64,000 bases of DNA, from NCBI GenBank assembly GCA_964036315.1, contig OZ038509.1, forward strand, positions 27,760,419 to 27,824,418, given 5' to 3'. The DNA comes from Acanthosepion esculentum. Taxonomy: Eukaryota > Mollusca > Cephalopoda > Sepiida > Sepiidae. This document shows, in pieces, positions 43,690 through 55,115 of this stretch (within the stretch, counting starts at the first letter, position 1; each line of letters opens with the position of its first letter). A model generated the notes under the pieces. The model was not told where the DNA came from, ran no database searches, and saw only the letters and a list, made by a program, of their open reading frames with translations. The position numbers were made by a program, and so were the translations under genes.

Positions 43690-43929
43690 TGAAATTAAAA
43701 ATTTGTTAATTTTATTAGCAAGCTATTTTGTTGTGTTCATGTAAGTTGGGGACACATAGACAAAATTGAGCCTTTTGCAAATTTATCAAAGACAAGTAAT
43801 TATCATTATTATATGTCTTGATATTTGGAGCAAGATGATTTGAAATAAATATCTTCAAATCATGGAAAGCCAATTCTACTCTTATGGATTTTGTAAAGGA
43901 TTCAATTCAAAATTCAAAAAAGTTTATCA

Positions 43930-43995
43930 TGTACAACAACAGGCAGCTGAAGAAGGCCAGAGTGTATAATATCTGAAACGTTAAGTGTATAAACA
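43930..43995 (+). mobile_element. PLE-tail-like fragment with hammerhead-like core
   Basis: GCTGAAGAAGGCCAGAGTG, then ATATCTGAAACGTTAAGTG. The CTGAAGA and GAAAC boxes are kept, but the stem II complement and the downstream AATAAATATGGC block are not, so it is a diverged or different family member. Confidence 0.5.
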
Positions 43996-44154
43996 GGCTG
44001 GTGCATAATAGCCGCTATATAACATTGATGATTAATCTTCTCTCTTGTCCTTGGTTGTTCATATCTGGACTTCATGGGAAGGATACTTCACAAGATTTTG
44101 CATGAACATTAACGTAGCTGTCTTGACTTAAAGTTAGTTGACATTGATAAAATC

Positions 44155-44290
44155 TTTCTCTTAAAGCAATCTTTTAGGAAAATACATTTTTTAAGTCCAG
44201 TAGCTGTTATCACTCTCTCCAGTATTGATAGGGCTTTACTTCCTAACATTTTATTTGAATTCATCTGGAATGTCAACATTATGTCATTAT
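44155..44290. repeat. Dispersed repeat, copy 2 (mate at 29340-29480)
   Basis: Shares AGTAGCTGTTATCACTCTC, CCAGTATTGATAGGG and CTTCCTAAC with the mate. Confidence 0.8.
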
Positions 44291-44351
44291 TTTCAAGTTA
44301 CTTGTACTATCCATGTTAGATTTTATATATATAATGAAATGGATTAAGTCC

Positions 44352-44566
44352 AACAATTATTTAATACATTTTCTGTTTATATGTTATTTTTATAGATATA
44401 ATTTATTTAAGTAGATGTTCTGTTTTTTAATTAAACAGTATCAATTACATTTCTTGAACATAAATGTAAATGTAATTAATACTGCTTAATTAAAAAACAG
44501 AGCCTTTAATTAAATAAATTATAGCTATAAAATTAACATATAAACAGAATTTATTTATATATTAAG
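44352..44566. repeat. Long fold-back (about 100-bp arms)
   Basis: The left arm (TTCTGTTTATATGTTA, ATAATTTATTTAA, TCTGTTTTTTAATTAA, CAGTATCAATTACATTT) is mirrored by the right arm (AAATGTAATTAATACTG, TTAATTAAAAAACAGAG, TTAAATAAATTATAG, TAACATATAAACAGAA), with only about 10-20 bp between them. This is a long, imperfect hairpin. A palindromic MITE or fold-back element is likely. It lies about 90 bp before the satellite array. Confidence 0.85.
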
Positions 44567-44651
44567 AAATATACATAATCTTTCACATTAATTGCACAAC
44601 TCCAAGTTTCATGCCGAATCAATTTTCTAGTGTTGGAATTAATGCTTGAAT

Positions 44652-47600
44652 TCTAGTTCCATGTGTCACTGACCTTTTCTGGATATCTCAGTTTCAGTTA
44701 TTTCCCTTTAGTAACTCAACTCTCCAAGTTTTTGTTCATCTCTGCTGTGGCCAGGTATTGAACTCACAATTCTTTGGGTCAAGTCACTAGATTACTTCAA
44801 CCAACTCTTTTATCCACTCGGATAGATTGTCCTAATTCCATGCCTTTTCTGGATATCTCAGTTTCAGTTATTTCCCTTTAGTAACTCAACCCTCCAAGTT
44901 TTTGTTCACCTCTGCTGTGGCCAGGTATTGAACTCACAATTCTTTGGGTCAAGTCACTAGATTACTTCAACCAACTCTTTTATCCACTGGGATAGATTGT
45001 CCTAATTCCATGCCTTTTCTGGATATCTCAGTTTCAGTTATTTCCCTTTAGTAACTCAACCCTCCAAGTTTTTGTTCATCTCTGCTGTGGCCAGGTATAG
45101 AACTCACAATTCTTTGGGTCATGTCACTAGATTACTTCAACCAACTCTTTTATCCACTGGGATAGATTGTCCTAATTCCATGCCTTTTCTGGATATCTCA
45201 GTTTCAGTTATTTCCCTTTAGTAACTCAACCCTCCAAGTTTTTGTTCACCTCTGCTGTGGCCAGGTATTGAACTCACAATTCTTTGGGTCATGTCACTAG
45301 ATTACTTCAACCAACTCTTTTATCCACTGGGATAGATTGTCCTAATTCCATGCCTTTTCTGGATATCTCAGTTTCAGTTATTTCCCTTTAGTAACTCAAC
45401 CCTCCAAGTTTTTGTTCACCTCTGCTGTGGCCAGGTATTGAACTCACAATTCTTTGGGTCATGTCACTAGATTACTTCAACCAACTCTTTTATCCACTGG
45501 GATAGATTGTCCTAATTCCATGCCTTTTCTGGATATCTCAGTTTCAGTTATTTCCCTTTAGTAACTCAACCCTCCAAGTTTTTGTTCACCTCTGCTGTGG
45601 CCAGGTATAGAACTCACAATTCTTTGGGTCATGTCACTAGATTACTTCAACCAACTCTTTTATCCACTGGGATAGATTGTCCTAATTCCATGCCTTTTCT
45701 GGATATCTCAGTTTCAGTTATTTCCCTTTAGTAACTCAACCCTCCAAGTTTTTGTTCACCTCTGCTGTGGCCAGGTATTGAACTCACAATTCTTTGGGTC
45801 ATGTCACTAGATTACTTCAACCAACTCTTTTATCCACTGGGATAGATTGTCCTAATTCCATGCCTTTTCTGGATATCTCAGTTTCAGTTATTTCCCTTTA
45901 GTAACTCAACCCTCCAAGTTTTTGTTCACCTCTGCTGTGGCCAGGTATAGAACTCACAATTCTTTGGGTCATGTCACTAGATTACTTCAACCAACTCTTT
46001 TATCCACTCGGATAGATTGTCCTAATTCCATGCCTTTTCTGGATATCTCAGTTTCAGTTATTTCCCTTTAGTAACTCAACCCTCCAAGTTTTTGTTCACC
46101 TCTGCTGTGGCCAGGTATTGAACTCACAATTCTTTGGGTCATGTCACTAGATTACTTCAACCAACTCTTTTATCCACTGGGATAGATTGTCCTAATTCCA
46201 TGCCTTTTCTGGATATCTCAGTTTCAGTTATTTCCCTTTAGTAACTCAACCCTCCAAGTTTTTGTTCACCTCTGCTGTGGCCAGGTATTGAACTCACAAT
46301 TCTTTGGGTCATGTCACTAGATTACTTCAACCAACTCTTTTATCCACTCGGATAGATTGTCCTAATTCCATGACTTTTCTGGATATCTCAGTTTCAGTTA
46401 TTTCCCTTTAGTAACTCAACCCTCCAAGTTTTTGTTCACCTCTGCTGTGGCCAGGTATTGAACTCACAATTCTTTGGGTCATGTCACTAGATTACTTCAA
46501 CCAACTCTTTTATCCACTGGGATAGATTGTCCTAATTCCATGACTTTTCTGGATATCTCAGTTTCAGTTATTTCCCTTTAGTAACTCAACCCTCCAAGTT
46601 TTTGTTCACCTCTGCTGTGGCCAGGTATTGAACTCACAATTCTTTGGGTCATGTCACTAGATTACTTCAACCAACTCTTTTATCCACTGGGATAGATTGT
46701 CCTAATTCCATGCCTTTTCTGGATATCTCAGTTTCAGTTATTTCCCTTTAGTAACTCAACCCTCCAAGTTTTTGTTCACCTCTGCTGTGGCCAGGTATAG
46801 AACTCACAATTCTTTGGGTCATGTCACTAGATTACTTCAACCACTTTTATCCACTGGGATAGATTGTCCTAATTCCATGCCTTTTCTGGATATCTCAGTT
46901 TCAGTTATTTCCCTTTAGTAACTCAACCCTCCAAGTTTTTGTTCACCTCTGCTGTGGCCAGGTATTGAACTCACAATTCTTTGGGTCATGTCACTAGATT
47001 ACTTCAACCAACTCTTTTATCCACTGGGATAGATTGTCCTAATTCCATGCCTTTTCTGGATATCTCAGTTTCAGTTATTTCCCTTTAGTAACTCAACCCT
47101 CCAAGTTTTTGTTCACCTCTGCTGTGGCCAGGTATAGAACTCACAATTCTTTGGGTCATGTCACTAGATTACTTCAACCAACTCTTTTATCCACTCGGAT
47201 AGATTGTCCTAATTCCATGCCTTTTCTGGATATCTCAGTTTCAGTTATTTCCCTTTAGTAACTCAACCCTCCAAGTTTTTGTTCATCTCTGCTGTGGCCA
47301 GGTATAGAACTCACAATTCTTTGGGTCATGTCACTAGATTACTTCAACCAACTCTTTTATCCACTCGGATAGATTGTCCTAATTCCATGCCTTTTCTGGA
47401 TATCTCAGTTTCAGTTATTTCCCTTTAGTAACTCAACCCTCCAAGTTTTTGTTCATCTCTGCTGTGGCCAGGTATAGAACTCACAATTCTTTGGGTCATG
47501 TCACTAGATTACTTCAACCAACTCTTTTATCCACTGGGATAGATTGTCCTAATTCCATGCCTTTTCTGGATATCTCAGTTTCAGTTATTTCCCTTTAGTA

Positions 47601-50600
47601 ACTCAACCCTCCAAGTTTTTGTTCATCTCTGCTGTGGCCAGGTATAGAACTCACAATTCTTTGGGTCATGTCACTAGATTACTTCAACCAACTCTTTTAT
47701 CCACTCGGATAGATTGTCCTAATTCCATGCCTTTTCTGGGTATCTCAGTTTCAGTTATTTCCCTTTAGTAACTCAACCCTCCAAGTTTTTGTTCATCTCT
47801 GCTGTGGCCAGGTATAGAACTCACAATTCTTTGGGTCATGTCACTAGATTACTTCAACCAACTCTTTTATCCACTCGGATAGATTGTCCTAATTCCATGC
47901 CTTTTCTGGGTATCTCAGTTTCAGTTATTTCCCTTTAGTAACTCAACCCTCCAAGTTTTTGTTCATCTCTGCTGTGGCCAGGTATAGAACTCACAATTCT
48001 TTGGGTCATGTCACTAGATTACTTCAACCAACTCTTTTATCCACTCGGATAGATTGTCCTAATTCCATGCCTTTTCTGGATATCTCAGTTTCAGTTATTT
48101 CCCTTTAGTAACTCAACCCTCCAAGTTTTTGTTCATCTCTGCTGTGGCCAGGTATAGAACTCACAATTCTTTGGGTCATGTCACTAGATTACTTCAACCA
48201 ACTCTTTTATCCACTGGGATAGATTGTCCTAATTCCATGCCTTTTCTGGATATCTCAGTTTCAGTTATTTCCCTTTAGTAACTCAACCCTCCAAGTTTTT
48301 GTTCATCTCTGCTGTGGCCAGGTATTGAACTCACAATTCTTTGGGTCATGTCACTAGATTACTTCAACCAACTCTTTTATCCACTGGGATAGATTGTCCT
48401 AATTCCATGCCTTTTCTGGATATCTCAGTTTCAGTTACTTCCCTTTAGTAACTCAACCCTCCAAGTTTTTGTTCACCTCTGCTGTGGCCAGGTATAGAAC
48501 TCACAATTCTTTGGGTCATGTCACTAGATTACTTCAACCAACTCTTTTATCCACTGGGATAGATTGTCCTAATTCCATGCCTTTTCTGGATATCTCAGTT
48601 TCAGTTATTTCCCTTTAGTAACTCAACCCTCCAAGTTTTTGTTCATCTCTGCTGTGGCCAGGTATTGAACTCACAATTCTTTGGGTCATGTCACTAGATT
48701 ACTTCAACCAACTCTTTTATCCACTGGGATAGATTGTCCTAATTCCATGCCTTTTCTGGATATCTCAGTTTCAGTTACTTCCCTTTAGTAACTCAACCCT
48801 CCAAGTTTTTGTTCACCTCTGCTGTGGCCAGGTATAGAACTCACAATTCTTTGGGTCATGTCACTAGATTACTTCAACCAACTCTTTTATCCACTCGGAT
48901 AGATTGTCCTAATTCCATGCCTTTTCTGGATATCTCAGTTTCAGTTATTTCCCTTTAGTAACTCAACCCTCCAAGTTTTTGTTCACCTCTGCTGTGGCCA
49001 GTTATTGAACTCACAATTCTTTGGGTCAAGTCACTAGATTACTTCAACCAACTCTTTTATCCACTGGGATAGATTGTCCTAATTCCATGCCTTTTCTGGA
49101 TATCTCAGTTTCAGTTATTTCCCTTTAGTAACTCAACCCTCCAAGTTTTTGTTCATCTCTGCTGTGGCCAGGTATAGAACTCACAATTCTTTGGGTCATG
49201 TCACTAGATTACTTCAACCAACTCTTTTATCCACTCGGATAGATTGTCCTAATTCCATGCCTTTTCTGGATATCTCAGTTTCAGTTATTTCCCTTTAGTA
49301 ACTCAACCCTCCAAGTTTTTGTTCACCTCTGCTGTGGCCAGGTATTGAACTCACAATTCTTTGGGTCATGTCACTAGATTACTTCAACCAACTCTTTTAT
49401 CCACTGGGATAGATTGTCCTAATTCCATGCCTTTTCTGGATATCTCAGTTTCAGTTATTTCCCTTTAGTAACTCAACCCTCCAAGTTTTTGTTCACCTCT
49501 GCTGTGGCCAGGTATAGAACTCACAATTCTTTGGGTCATGTCACTAGATTACTTCAACCAACTCTTTTATCCACTGGGATAGATTGTCCTAATTCCATGC
49601 CTTTTCTGGATATCTCAGTTTCAGTTATTTCCCTTTAGTAACTCAACCCTCCAAGTTTTTGTTCATCTCTGCTGTGGCCAGGTATAGAACTCACAATTCT
49701 TTGGGTCATGTCACTAGATTACTTCAACCAACTCTTTTATCCACTGGGATAGATTGTCCTAATTCCATGCCTTTTCTGGATATCTCAGTTTCAGTTACTT
49801 CCCTTTAGTAACTCAACCCTCCAAGTTTTTGTTCACCTCTGCTGTGGCCAGGTATAGAACTCACAATTCTTTGGGTCATGTCACTAGATTACTTCAACCA
49901 ACTCTTTTATCCACTCGGATAGATTGTCCTAATTCCATGCCTTTTCTGGATATCTCAGTTTCAGTTATTTCCCTTTAGTAACTCAACCCTCCAAGTTTTT
50001 GTTCATCTCTGCTGTGGCCAGGTATAGAACTCACAATTCTTTGGGTCATGTCACTAGATTACTTCAACCAACTCTTTTATCCACTGGGATAGATTGTCCT
50101 AATTCCATGCCTTTTCTGGATATCTCAGTTTCAGTTATTTCCCTTTAGTAACTCAACCCTCCAAGTTTTTGTTCATCTCTGCTGTGGCCAGGTATAGAAC
50201 TCACAATTCTTTGGGTCATGTCACTAGATTACTTCAACCAACTCTTTTATCCACTCGGATAGATTGTCCTAATTCCATGCCTTTTCTGGATATCTCAGTT
50301 TCAGTTATTTCCCTTTAGTAACTCAACCCTCCAAGTTTTTGTTCATCTCTGCTGTGGCCAGGTATAGAACTCACAATTCTTTGGGTCATGTCACTAGATT
50401 ACTTCAACCAACTCTTTTATCCACTGGGATAGATTGTCCTAATTCCATGCCTTTTCTGGATATCTCAGTTTCAGTTATTTCCCTTTAGTAACTCAACCCT
50501 CCAAGTTTTTGTTCATCTCTGCTGTGGCCAGGTATAGAACTCACAATTCTTTGGGTCATGTCACTAGATTACTTCAACCAACTCTTTTATCCACTCGGAT

Positions 50601-51803
50601 AGATTGTCCTAATTCCATGCCTTTTCTGGATATCTCAGTTTCAGTTATTTCCCTTTAGTAACTCAACCCTCCAAGTTTTTGTTCATCTCTGCTGTGGCCA
50701 GGTATTGAACTCACAATTCTTTGGGTCATGTCACTAGATTACTTCAACCAACTCTTTTATCCACTGGGATAGATTGTCCTAATTCCATGCCTTTTCTGTA
50801 TATCTCAGTTTCAGTTATTTCCCTTTAGTAACTCAATCCTCCAAGTTTTTGTTCATCTCTGCTGTGGCCAGGTATAGAACTCACAATTCTTTGGGTCATG
50901 TCACTAGATTACTTCAACCAACTCTTTTATCCACTCGGATAGATTGTCCTAATTCCATGCCTTTTCTGGATATCTCAGTTTCAGTTATTTCCCTTTAGTA
51001 ACTCAACCCTCCAAGTTTTTGTTCATCTCTGCTGTGGCCAGGTATAGAACTCACAATTCTTTGGGTCATGTCACTAGATTACTTCAACCAACTCTTTTAT
51101 CCACTCGGATAGATTGTCCTAATTCCATGCCTTTTCTGGATATCTCAGTTTCAGTTATTTCCCTTTAGTAACTCAACCCTCCAAGTTTTTGTTCATCTCT
51201 GCTGTGGCCAGGTATTGAACTCACAATTCTTTGGGTCATGTCACTAGATTACTTCAACCAACTCTTTTATCCACTGGGATAGATTGTCCTAATTCCATGC
51301 CTTTTCTGGATATCTCAGTTTCAGTTATTTCCCTTTAGTAACTCAACCCTCCAAGTTTTTGTTCATCTCTGCTGTGGCCAGGTATAGAACTCACAATTCT
51401 TTGGGTCATGTCACTAGATTACTTCAACCAACTCTTTTATCCACTGGGATAGATTGTCCTAATTCCATGCCTTTTCTGGATATCTCAGTTTCAGTTATTT
51501 CCCTTTAGTAACTCAACCCTCCAAGTTTTTATTCATCTCTGCTGTGGCCAGGTATTGAACTCACAGTTCTTTGGGTCATGTCACTAGATTACTTCAACCA
51601 ACTCTTTTATCCACTGGGATAGATTGTCCTAATTCCATGCCTTTTCTGGGTCTCTCAGTTTCAGTTATTTCCCTTTAGTAACTCAACCCTCCAAGTTTTT
51701 GTTCACCTCTGCTGTGGCCAGGTATTGAACTCACAATTCTTTGGGTCATGTCACTGGACTACTTCTGTTGATGCTTTTATCCACAGGGCCATGCGTCCTT
51801 GGT
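44652..51803 (-). repeat. 170-bp SINE-derived satellite, about 42 copies
   Basis: A strict 170-bp unit (GATAGATTGTCCTAATTCCA at 44821, 44991, 45161, 45331 ...) repeats for 7.1 kb with very high identity between units; one unit near 46840 lacks 3 bp. On the minus strand each unit runs AGTGGATAAAAGAGTTGG, GTGAGTTCAATACCTGG (a B box in many units), then CCTCCAAGTT-complement body. The same order occurs in the chimeric SINE copies at 3345-3525 and 35650-35830, so the unit is the SINE body. The last unit (51755-51803) keeps the SINE's real tRNA-like start (complement of ATCCACAGGGCCATGCGTCC), which internal units lack. Recurrent variants: GGTATTGAAC or GGTATAGAAC, GTTCACCTC or GTTCATCTC, CCACTGG or CCACTCG. 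No coding capacity. Confidence 0.95.
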
Positions 51804-52139
51804 GTCGTACCTATTTTCCTTGGAGATAGTAAACAGTTTCTATTTTGGGACTGCAATTTTCTCGCCAGCTTTGATTGTGGACTTTGTTAAAGAAATTTTT
51901 AGTGTGCGCTTTAGAGAGAATCTCACATCTCCATTCCACTCATTGACCTCAAACCTCTCAGCTGTCATCTCATCCAAGGCAGTTGTACGGTTCAACTATT
52001 TGCTGTTTTTTTTATTTCTTTTTTTCTTTTTCCATCGGACCACATTGTGTTACATGATAGATAGCTATGGCTTTTCAATGGGAGCCTTTGAACAATTTGA
52101 TCAAAGCAACCATTGATGATGACAGGAAAAATTGCACCA

Positions 52140-52384
52140 TTGTATTTTATGGTTTTCTCCCCTAGAGCTTATCTGTGAAGATAAAGAGTTTTCTCACAGG
52201 TTCTGGAAGAGTCATGTTGATATAATGTGATGCACAACTTGATACTTCATTAACATCACATTTTGCATGTGTCACTGATCTCAATGTACATTTTACTTTG
52301 TCCAGACTGGGGTGGGGATGAATACTGAAGATGACCAACTGTAGTTATCTTTATTTTTATTTTTTTTGACAATGATTTTCTCTC
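52140..52384. other. No gene recognised
   Basis: Single-copy-looking sequence between the satellite and the next SINE. The frame at 51799-52116 next to it has no recognisable domain. Confidence 0.4.
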
Positions 52385-52735
52385 TGTACAAGACCCAAGA
52401 GCTATTCAAAGTAGTGGGTTACAGAACGGGGATATGTGAGTTCAATCCCTAGGATGGGCAATATGTACTTTGGACTCAGTGTGAAACTTGAAATGTGTGA
52501 TCAATAACTGATCAGTACTAAAAATAAGAACTATATGAGATATCTCTAGACATGGACAGTGGAACAAGAACAGTCTACCCCTGTAAATTAAATAAAGAGT
52601 TCAGTTCAGAATTCTCTGTATTTTACCCAGATCAATATACACCTGAGGAAGGCCAGAGAGCACAGCGGGTGAAATGTAATAAAAAATGATGAGGGCAATA
52701 GTACGGATATAAATAGTGTAAATAATGATAACTAC
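52385..52735 (+). mobile_element. tRNA-SINE fused to PLE tail, copy 3
   Basis: Plus orientation: head with AAAGTAGTGGGTTACAGAA, B box GAGTTCAATCCC, body, GGACAGTGGAACAAGAACAG and TCTACCCCTGTAAATTAAAT junction, then ACACCTGAGGAAGGCCAGAG, GGGTGAAATGTAATAAAAAA and ATGAGGGCAATAGTACGG. The order matches copies 1 and 2 but is more diverged (CTGAGGA and GAAAT in place of CTGAAGA and GAAAC). Confidence 0.7.
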
Positions 52736-52869
52736 TCATTCCAGAAATTCCGACATATTCCTGTTTGCCAATAACAATTGCAGCTATTTACATTTTGTGT
52801 TCAATGAAGAATTTGGCTGTTTGCAGTTGGCCACCTTTGCAGGTATTTTGCTTGCCTTTCATATGTCCT

Positions 52870-53875
52870 GTGAGTGTCAATGGCTCTCCACAATTTCCTG
52901 TTCTTTGTAGCTCTTAGTAAAATTTGTCTTTTTGCTATCTCTCTTAATCCCTGCTTTGCCAAACTTTTAACTGCTCTCTTTCTTCTATGTGTTATTTCCC
53001 TTCAGGATGTGAGTGATCATGGCTCTCTACTATTTCCTATCTTTTGTAGCTCTTAATAAGTTTTATCTTTTTGCTATCTCTCCTAATCCCAATTCTTCCA
53101 ACCATTTACACAATCTCATTCTACTATCTACTGTGTCTCTTCAGCAGGTAAGCTATCATGGCTCTCCACAATTTCCTGTTCTTTGTAGCTCTTAGTAAAT
53201 TTTCTTTTGCTGTCTCTCCTAATCCCCATTCTGCCAACCATTTACACAAACTTGTTAGGTATGTCATGCACTGCTTTCCTCTGTTTTGCTTGCCTTTCAT
53301 ATGTCCTGTGAGTGTCAAATTTTCTAAGCCCTCTTTCCTCATTATGTGCCACAGAAATTTCTTTCTGATGTTGAGTATAAGTGTCCATTTTGGCATACAG
53401 CCATATTATGTGGAAACACCAGTTCCCATATTATTACAAAAGTTAAGCAATGCTGAACTTGGTCAGTATCTAGATAGGTGACCATTTGTGAATACCAGGT
53501 GCTGTAAACTTAGATGTGTGATGGTGTATTTGATAATGGCTTGCAATTGTTAATTGAAGAGCCAAGTTCCAATTTCAGTTGATTCGTTATATTCACTTAT
53601 TCAACCCCAGCTATGGGTTAATTAGTAAGACTTGTATCACTAAATCATTTTTATCTCAAAACAAATTCTTGTAATCCAAAAATATTTTCTGGCTTTAAAT
53701 AACCTGCAAAGGGTTGATAAGCCAAAGAAAATGAATCAATCATAACTGTCCATTTTGTTTTCACTTTCTCTAAAATTTCCTTGTTGCTCACATGTTCAGT
53801 CCATGGTATTCTCAGCATCCTTCTGTAGAACCACAGGTGCCTCATTTTCTGTTCTGTCAACTTATTATTACTACT
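52870..53875 (-). pseudogene. Non-LTR RT C-terminus, copy D, SINE-split and 3'-triplicated
   Basis: Minus strand from 53875: QKMRHLWFYRRMLRIPWTEH and VSNKEILEKVKTKW, then the SINE 53393-53746, then LILNIRKKFLWHIMRKEGLE and LAEWGLGETAKENLLRATKN and RKLWRAMIAYLLKRH. The final segment (complement of ATGGCTCTCCACAATTTCCTG) is present three times at about 140-bp spacing (52877, 53015, 53157), giving three tandem 3' ends. It is the longest copy of this LINE block here. Confidence 0.85.
53393..53746 (+). mobile_element. 5S rRNA-tRNA chimeric SINE, copy 3, with TSD
   Basis: Begins GCATACAGCCATATTATG (5S rRNA 5' end) and continues GGAAACACCAGTTCCCAT, AAGTTAAGCAATGCTGAAC, TTGGTCAGTATCTAGATAGG, TGACCATTTGTGAATACCAG and GTGCTGTAAACTTAGATG. 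The whole 5S length is therefore represented. The tRNA-like head, family-1 body and GGCTTTAAATAACCTG tail follow. TGTCCATTTT flanks it on both sides (53382-53391 and 53747-53756), a target-site duplication in the LINE copy D. Confidence 0.92.
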
Positions 53876-53984
53876 TCTACTCCTGTAATCGAGCTATTCT
53901 AGATTCTGTGCCCATGATCTGTTAGACTTTTGGAAATATTATTAGCAGCAGATCTCGGCTCCTTAGACCCACCAGCTCGGTCCT

Positions 53985-54140
53985 TCACAGCTAGGACTCC
54001 CCCATGCCGTGTTCATGGGGGCAAATCATTCCCATTAACTTCATGTTTCTTTGGTAAGGAGTAAGTTCCATTCACTTAATTTCTTCTTTAGAACTGTTGC
54101 TTGTGGAACAGGCTCCTGAGAGGATGCTTCCTTAATCACT
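53985..54140 (+). pseudogene. LINE 3'-end fragment (WNRL..RGC)
   Basis: CTTGTGGAACAGGCTCCTGA encodes the LWNRL motif that precedes the FKSR motif at the C-terminus of a LINE family also present at 60520-60600. It is cut at about 54140 by a family-2 SINE. Confidence 0.55.
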
Positions 54141-54142
54141 AC

Positions 54143-54510
54143 AGTTCTGGGTATGACGATAAACTACATCTGGCGGCAAGGCCTCTGATCAGTATATTGG
54201 AGGTTTGATGAGCGTGGAAACAGCTCTTAATTGTTGTTGTTGTTCCCAGGTCCGACCTGGGCTAGTAGCACCTGTTAGTAAAAATACTAGCAATACATTT
54301 TGATATAAAAAAGAACCAACAATAGACATAGTAAAATGAGCAACAATACATTTTAAAGCCAAATAACCAGCAATACATTTCATCTGTAGTTGAAGGTATA
54401 TACAATTGTGTCCAAAATATATTTAGTTAAAGCCATAAAATCGTGTTCAGATTATTTTGATTTTGGCATTAAATAACCCATAGAGGTGTTGATACTAAAT
54501 AAAATCAACC
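54143..54510 (+). mobile_element. SINE family 2, copy 4
   Basis: CTGGGTATGACGATAAACTA, GGCCTCTGATCAGTATA, CTAGTAGCACCTGTTAG, ACCAACAATAG and CAACAATACATTTTA repeats, and the tail TGGCATTAAATAACCC ... GGTGTTGATAC. Confidence 0.8.
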
Positions 54511-54541
54511 ACCATGAAAGAACTCTTTCATGACATTAATC

Positions 54542-55115
54542 CATATAATATCCTACAATTTCATAAAGAAATCAAAATGTATTCCAAAATATAACTTCAA
54601 CAAAACTACAACATAAAACACATATATCGCCGCTTCTAATAATTACATTTCGGCATTAAATGACCCATGAGGGAATTGATGTGCCGTTAAATATTCATAT
54701 AATATCCTACAATTTCTTAAAGAAAGCAAAATGTATTCCAAAATATAACTTCAACAAAACGACAACATAAAACACACACATCACCGCCTCTAATAATTAA
54801 ATTTCGGCATTAAATAACCCATGAAGGAATTGATGTGCCATTAAACATTCATATAATATCCTACAATTTCTTAAAGAAATCAAACTGTATTCCATAATAT
54901 AATTTCAACAATAATAATTCACTGTCTCCAGTAATTATGTCTACACAAACATGTATATGCACAAAAGCTGAGTATCACCTACCATGTATTCAATTGTGAA
55001 AGCAGAATAACATATATCCTGTTTTTATTACTTGAAAGCTCTCAAAAAATTAAATTTCAGTATTAAATGACCCATAAGGAGTTGATATGCCATTAAACAA
55101 ACAAATCAATCAATT
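54542..55115 (+). repeat. 154-bp tandem repeat built on the SINE tail
   Basis: CATATAATATCCTACAATTT recurs at 54542, 54696 and 54850 (154-bp spacing). Each unit holds one copy of the SINE tail (CGGCATTAAATGACCC ... TTGATGTGCCG). A further tail (ATTAAATGACCCATAAGG, TTGATATGCC) lies alone at 55058-55095. Confidence 0.85.

Noticed and set aside
51799..52116. 105-codon plus-strand frame next to the satellite
   Set aside because: No domain and T-rich; not separable from chance.
53393..53518. Possible 5S rRNA gene
   Set aside because: Diverged, fused to a tRNA-like head and SINE tail, and flanked by a target-site duplication: it is a retroposed SINE.
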